Shown: in pieces, positions 5,685-6,617 of the stretch | Numbering within the stretch: the first letter of the stretch is position 1 | Layout: every line of letters starts with the position of its first letter | Origin: Bacteroidales bacterium | GTDB lineage: Bacteria > Bacteroidota > Bacteroidia > Bacteroidales > B18-G4 | DNA: 6,617 nucleotides | Direction of reading: 5' to 3' | Assembly (NCBI GenBank): GCA_030618905.1 | Contig: JAUXCL010000139.1 | Span: 1-6,617 of the forward strand | Translations under genes and position numbers: made by a program | The notes under the pieces: generated by a model | The model's database searches: none | What the model saw: only the letters and a program-made list of their open reading frames with translations | What the model was told of the DNA's origin: nothing

Positions 5685-5730
5685 TCCCGAGCACTTCGAC
5701 TTAGCTCAGTATAAACTCCGTCAAAGGGGA
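5685..5730. repeat. Dispersed hairpin-forming repeat (CTTCGAC...GTCAAAG type)
   Basis: An interrupted inverted repeat has the arm TCCC (5685-5688), a 5-base bulge and CTTCGAC (5694-5700), pairing with GTCAAAG (5720-5726, one mismatch) and GGGA (5727-5730). The loop holds TTAGCTCAGTATAAACTCC. From memory, very similar TTCGAC...GCTCAGTATAAACTCC...GTCGAAG elements are scattered in many Bacteroidota genomes. It lies 4 bp after the stop of the DUF5694-like gene. No T-run follows on the minus strand, so it is not a standard intrinsic terminator, though it could protect or end that transcript. Confidence 0.65.
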
Positions 5731-5734
5731 CTAA

Positions 5735-6617
5735 TCACTTCAAGTATTCCTTATACACCTCTTCCAGCTGTACCACTTTAATATCCAAGAAATTAGATAA
5801 ATACTTATCGAGAAAGGGCTTGTGACTGGCACTTATGATGATCAGGGCTTTGTAACCCGGATAAAGCGCTGTCATTTCACGAATATGGGATGCAATCCTC
5901 ATATTCCGGGCCTCCCAAAGCGCAATGCGGCTTAAGTCGTGACCTGAAGATAGATTGGTTTTATAAAACATCATCCATTGTGTATCGTAATCCGTCTGCA
6001 GGTACTCCGGAGAATTGATATAGCGATAGTAGGGTAGGAGATTATTGGTCATGAAGGCATTTTGCAGTTTGGCTTCAGATTCCTTATAAAATGTAGATTG
6101 CATTACCTCATCGAAAGCATTGGTCACACTGATGTCATCCATCAATTGATCAGCAAAATCCTGAAACAGATCCTTTTCCATATGGTCATCGATCTGGTAT
6201 AACCTTTCAAGTTGCGAATCCATAGCGATCCGGATCCCTATGGCATTAATCTCGTTGAGCGATAAGAGTCCCTGGTCTAAATGCGCTTTGATATCGGTGG
6301 GGATATAAGCATCTGCCTGTTGGGTTTTTGAAAGGTATGCCCATTGAAGCAAAGCAGAATAATAATCATAAGCGGCCAGCAAATGCATGATCATGGTACC
6401 TTCATCCACATCGTATCCATCTTCTGTTTCTGATAAAAGAGAATCAGCTTTTACGCGTGCCACATTACCACTGATCTTCAGTTGGGCCTGGGCTATATGG
6501 CCATATCTTGTGATATTGCCTGCAAATTGTTGTATGACCTTAACATAATCATGCCCTTCCTGTTCCTGGCATGAGATGACTTTAGGAGGCTGAGCCTCCA
6601 CGCCGATGATAGCAGGC
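5735..6617 (-). CDS. DUF5694-like (TraB/ChaN-related) protein, 5' end outside window
   Basis: The frame is open from the right edge to a TGA at 5735-5737 and gives 293 visible residues, beginning PAIIGVEAQPPK. The GTG at 6601 is internal: the open frame continues upstream with a strand-like PAIIGVE that fits the family's second beta-strand, so the real start is beyond the window. Features resembling DUF5694 proteins are LNEINAIGIRIAMDSQLERLYQIDD (about 120-144) and, near the C-terminus, WEARNMRIASHI (234-245) followed by ALIIISASHKPFLDKYL (257-273). The latter corresponds to the E-x-RN and strand-Gly/Ala-x-His blocks of this fold; His265 is the conserved histidine. The family's activity is unknown; TraB-like relatives are thought to be hydrolase-like. 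A signal peptide cannot be assessed. Confidence is high that this is coding, moderate on the family. Confidence 0.7.
   Translation of the reverse strand, partial: PAIIGVEAQPPKVISCQEQEGHDYVKVIQQFAGNITRYGHIAQAQLKISGNVARVKADSLLSETEDGYDVDEGTMIMHLLAAYDYYSALLQWAYLSKTQQADAYIPTDIKAHLDQGLLSLNEINAIGIRIAMDSQLERLYQIDDHMEKDLFQDFADQLMDDISVTNAFDEVMQSTFYKESEAKLQNAFMTNNLLPYYRYINSPEYLQTDYDTQWMMFYKTNLSSGHDLSRIALWEARNMRIASHIREMTALYPGYKALIIISASHKPFLDKYLSNFLDIKVVQLEEVYKEYLK

Noticed and set aside
6599..6601. GTG as start codon of the rightmost gene
   Set aside because: The frame stays open to the window edge with a family-like PAIIGVE strand, so the start is more likely outside the window.

Overview
The window looks like a piece of a Bacteroidota chromosome. 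I infer this from the style of the TruA, split transketolase, DUF456 and sirtuin proteins, from near-absent Shine-Dalgarno sites, and from one promoter candidate of the Bacteroidota type (TTG, 19-nt spacer, TAnnTTTG). No rRNA, tRNA, CRISPR array, transposase or integrase is visible. No stretch of more than 300 bases lacks a gene or gene remnant.

Layout. Positions 1-485 (+) hold the 3' part of truA. Every other gene is on the minus strand and converges on it. Reading the minus strand from the right edge, the order is: a DUF5694-like protein running off the window (5735-6617); a hairpin-forming dispersed repeat (5685-5730); a 48-aa ORF (5520-5666) that abuts a DUF1016/YhcG-type PD-(D/E)XK nuclease (4377-5519); a start-less ORF remnant (4175-4363); an unrecognised 101-aa protein (3865-4170); a truncated DUF3024-like remnant (3729-3854); a Sir2-family protein (2951-3700); a DUF456 membrane protein (2419-2922); and the two halves of a split transketolase (1462-2322 and 501-1472).

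Two kinds of DNA are present. The left block (truA, transketolase, DUF456, sirtuin) is housekeeping-like and moderately GC-rich by eye. The middle block, about 3729-5666, is visibly more AT-rich. It holds only small unknown or broken ORFs around one DUF1016 nuclease, and a REP-like repeat borders its right side. This looks like an accessory insertion whose edges have decayed.

Function. The transketolase halves overlap by 11 bp and should form one enzyme of the non-oxidative pentose phosphate pathway. The sirtuin and DUF456 genes lie 28 bp apart and may be co-transcribed. The points most worth a second look are: (i) palindromic REP-like units carried in frame inside the DUF1016 linker, giving a 13-residue protein repeat; (ii) a sirtuin with the usual catalytic motifs but only one of the four structural zinc cysteines; (iii) several small ORFs or remnants packed around the DUF1016 gene. 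I do not see a complete, clearly new multi-gene system.
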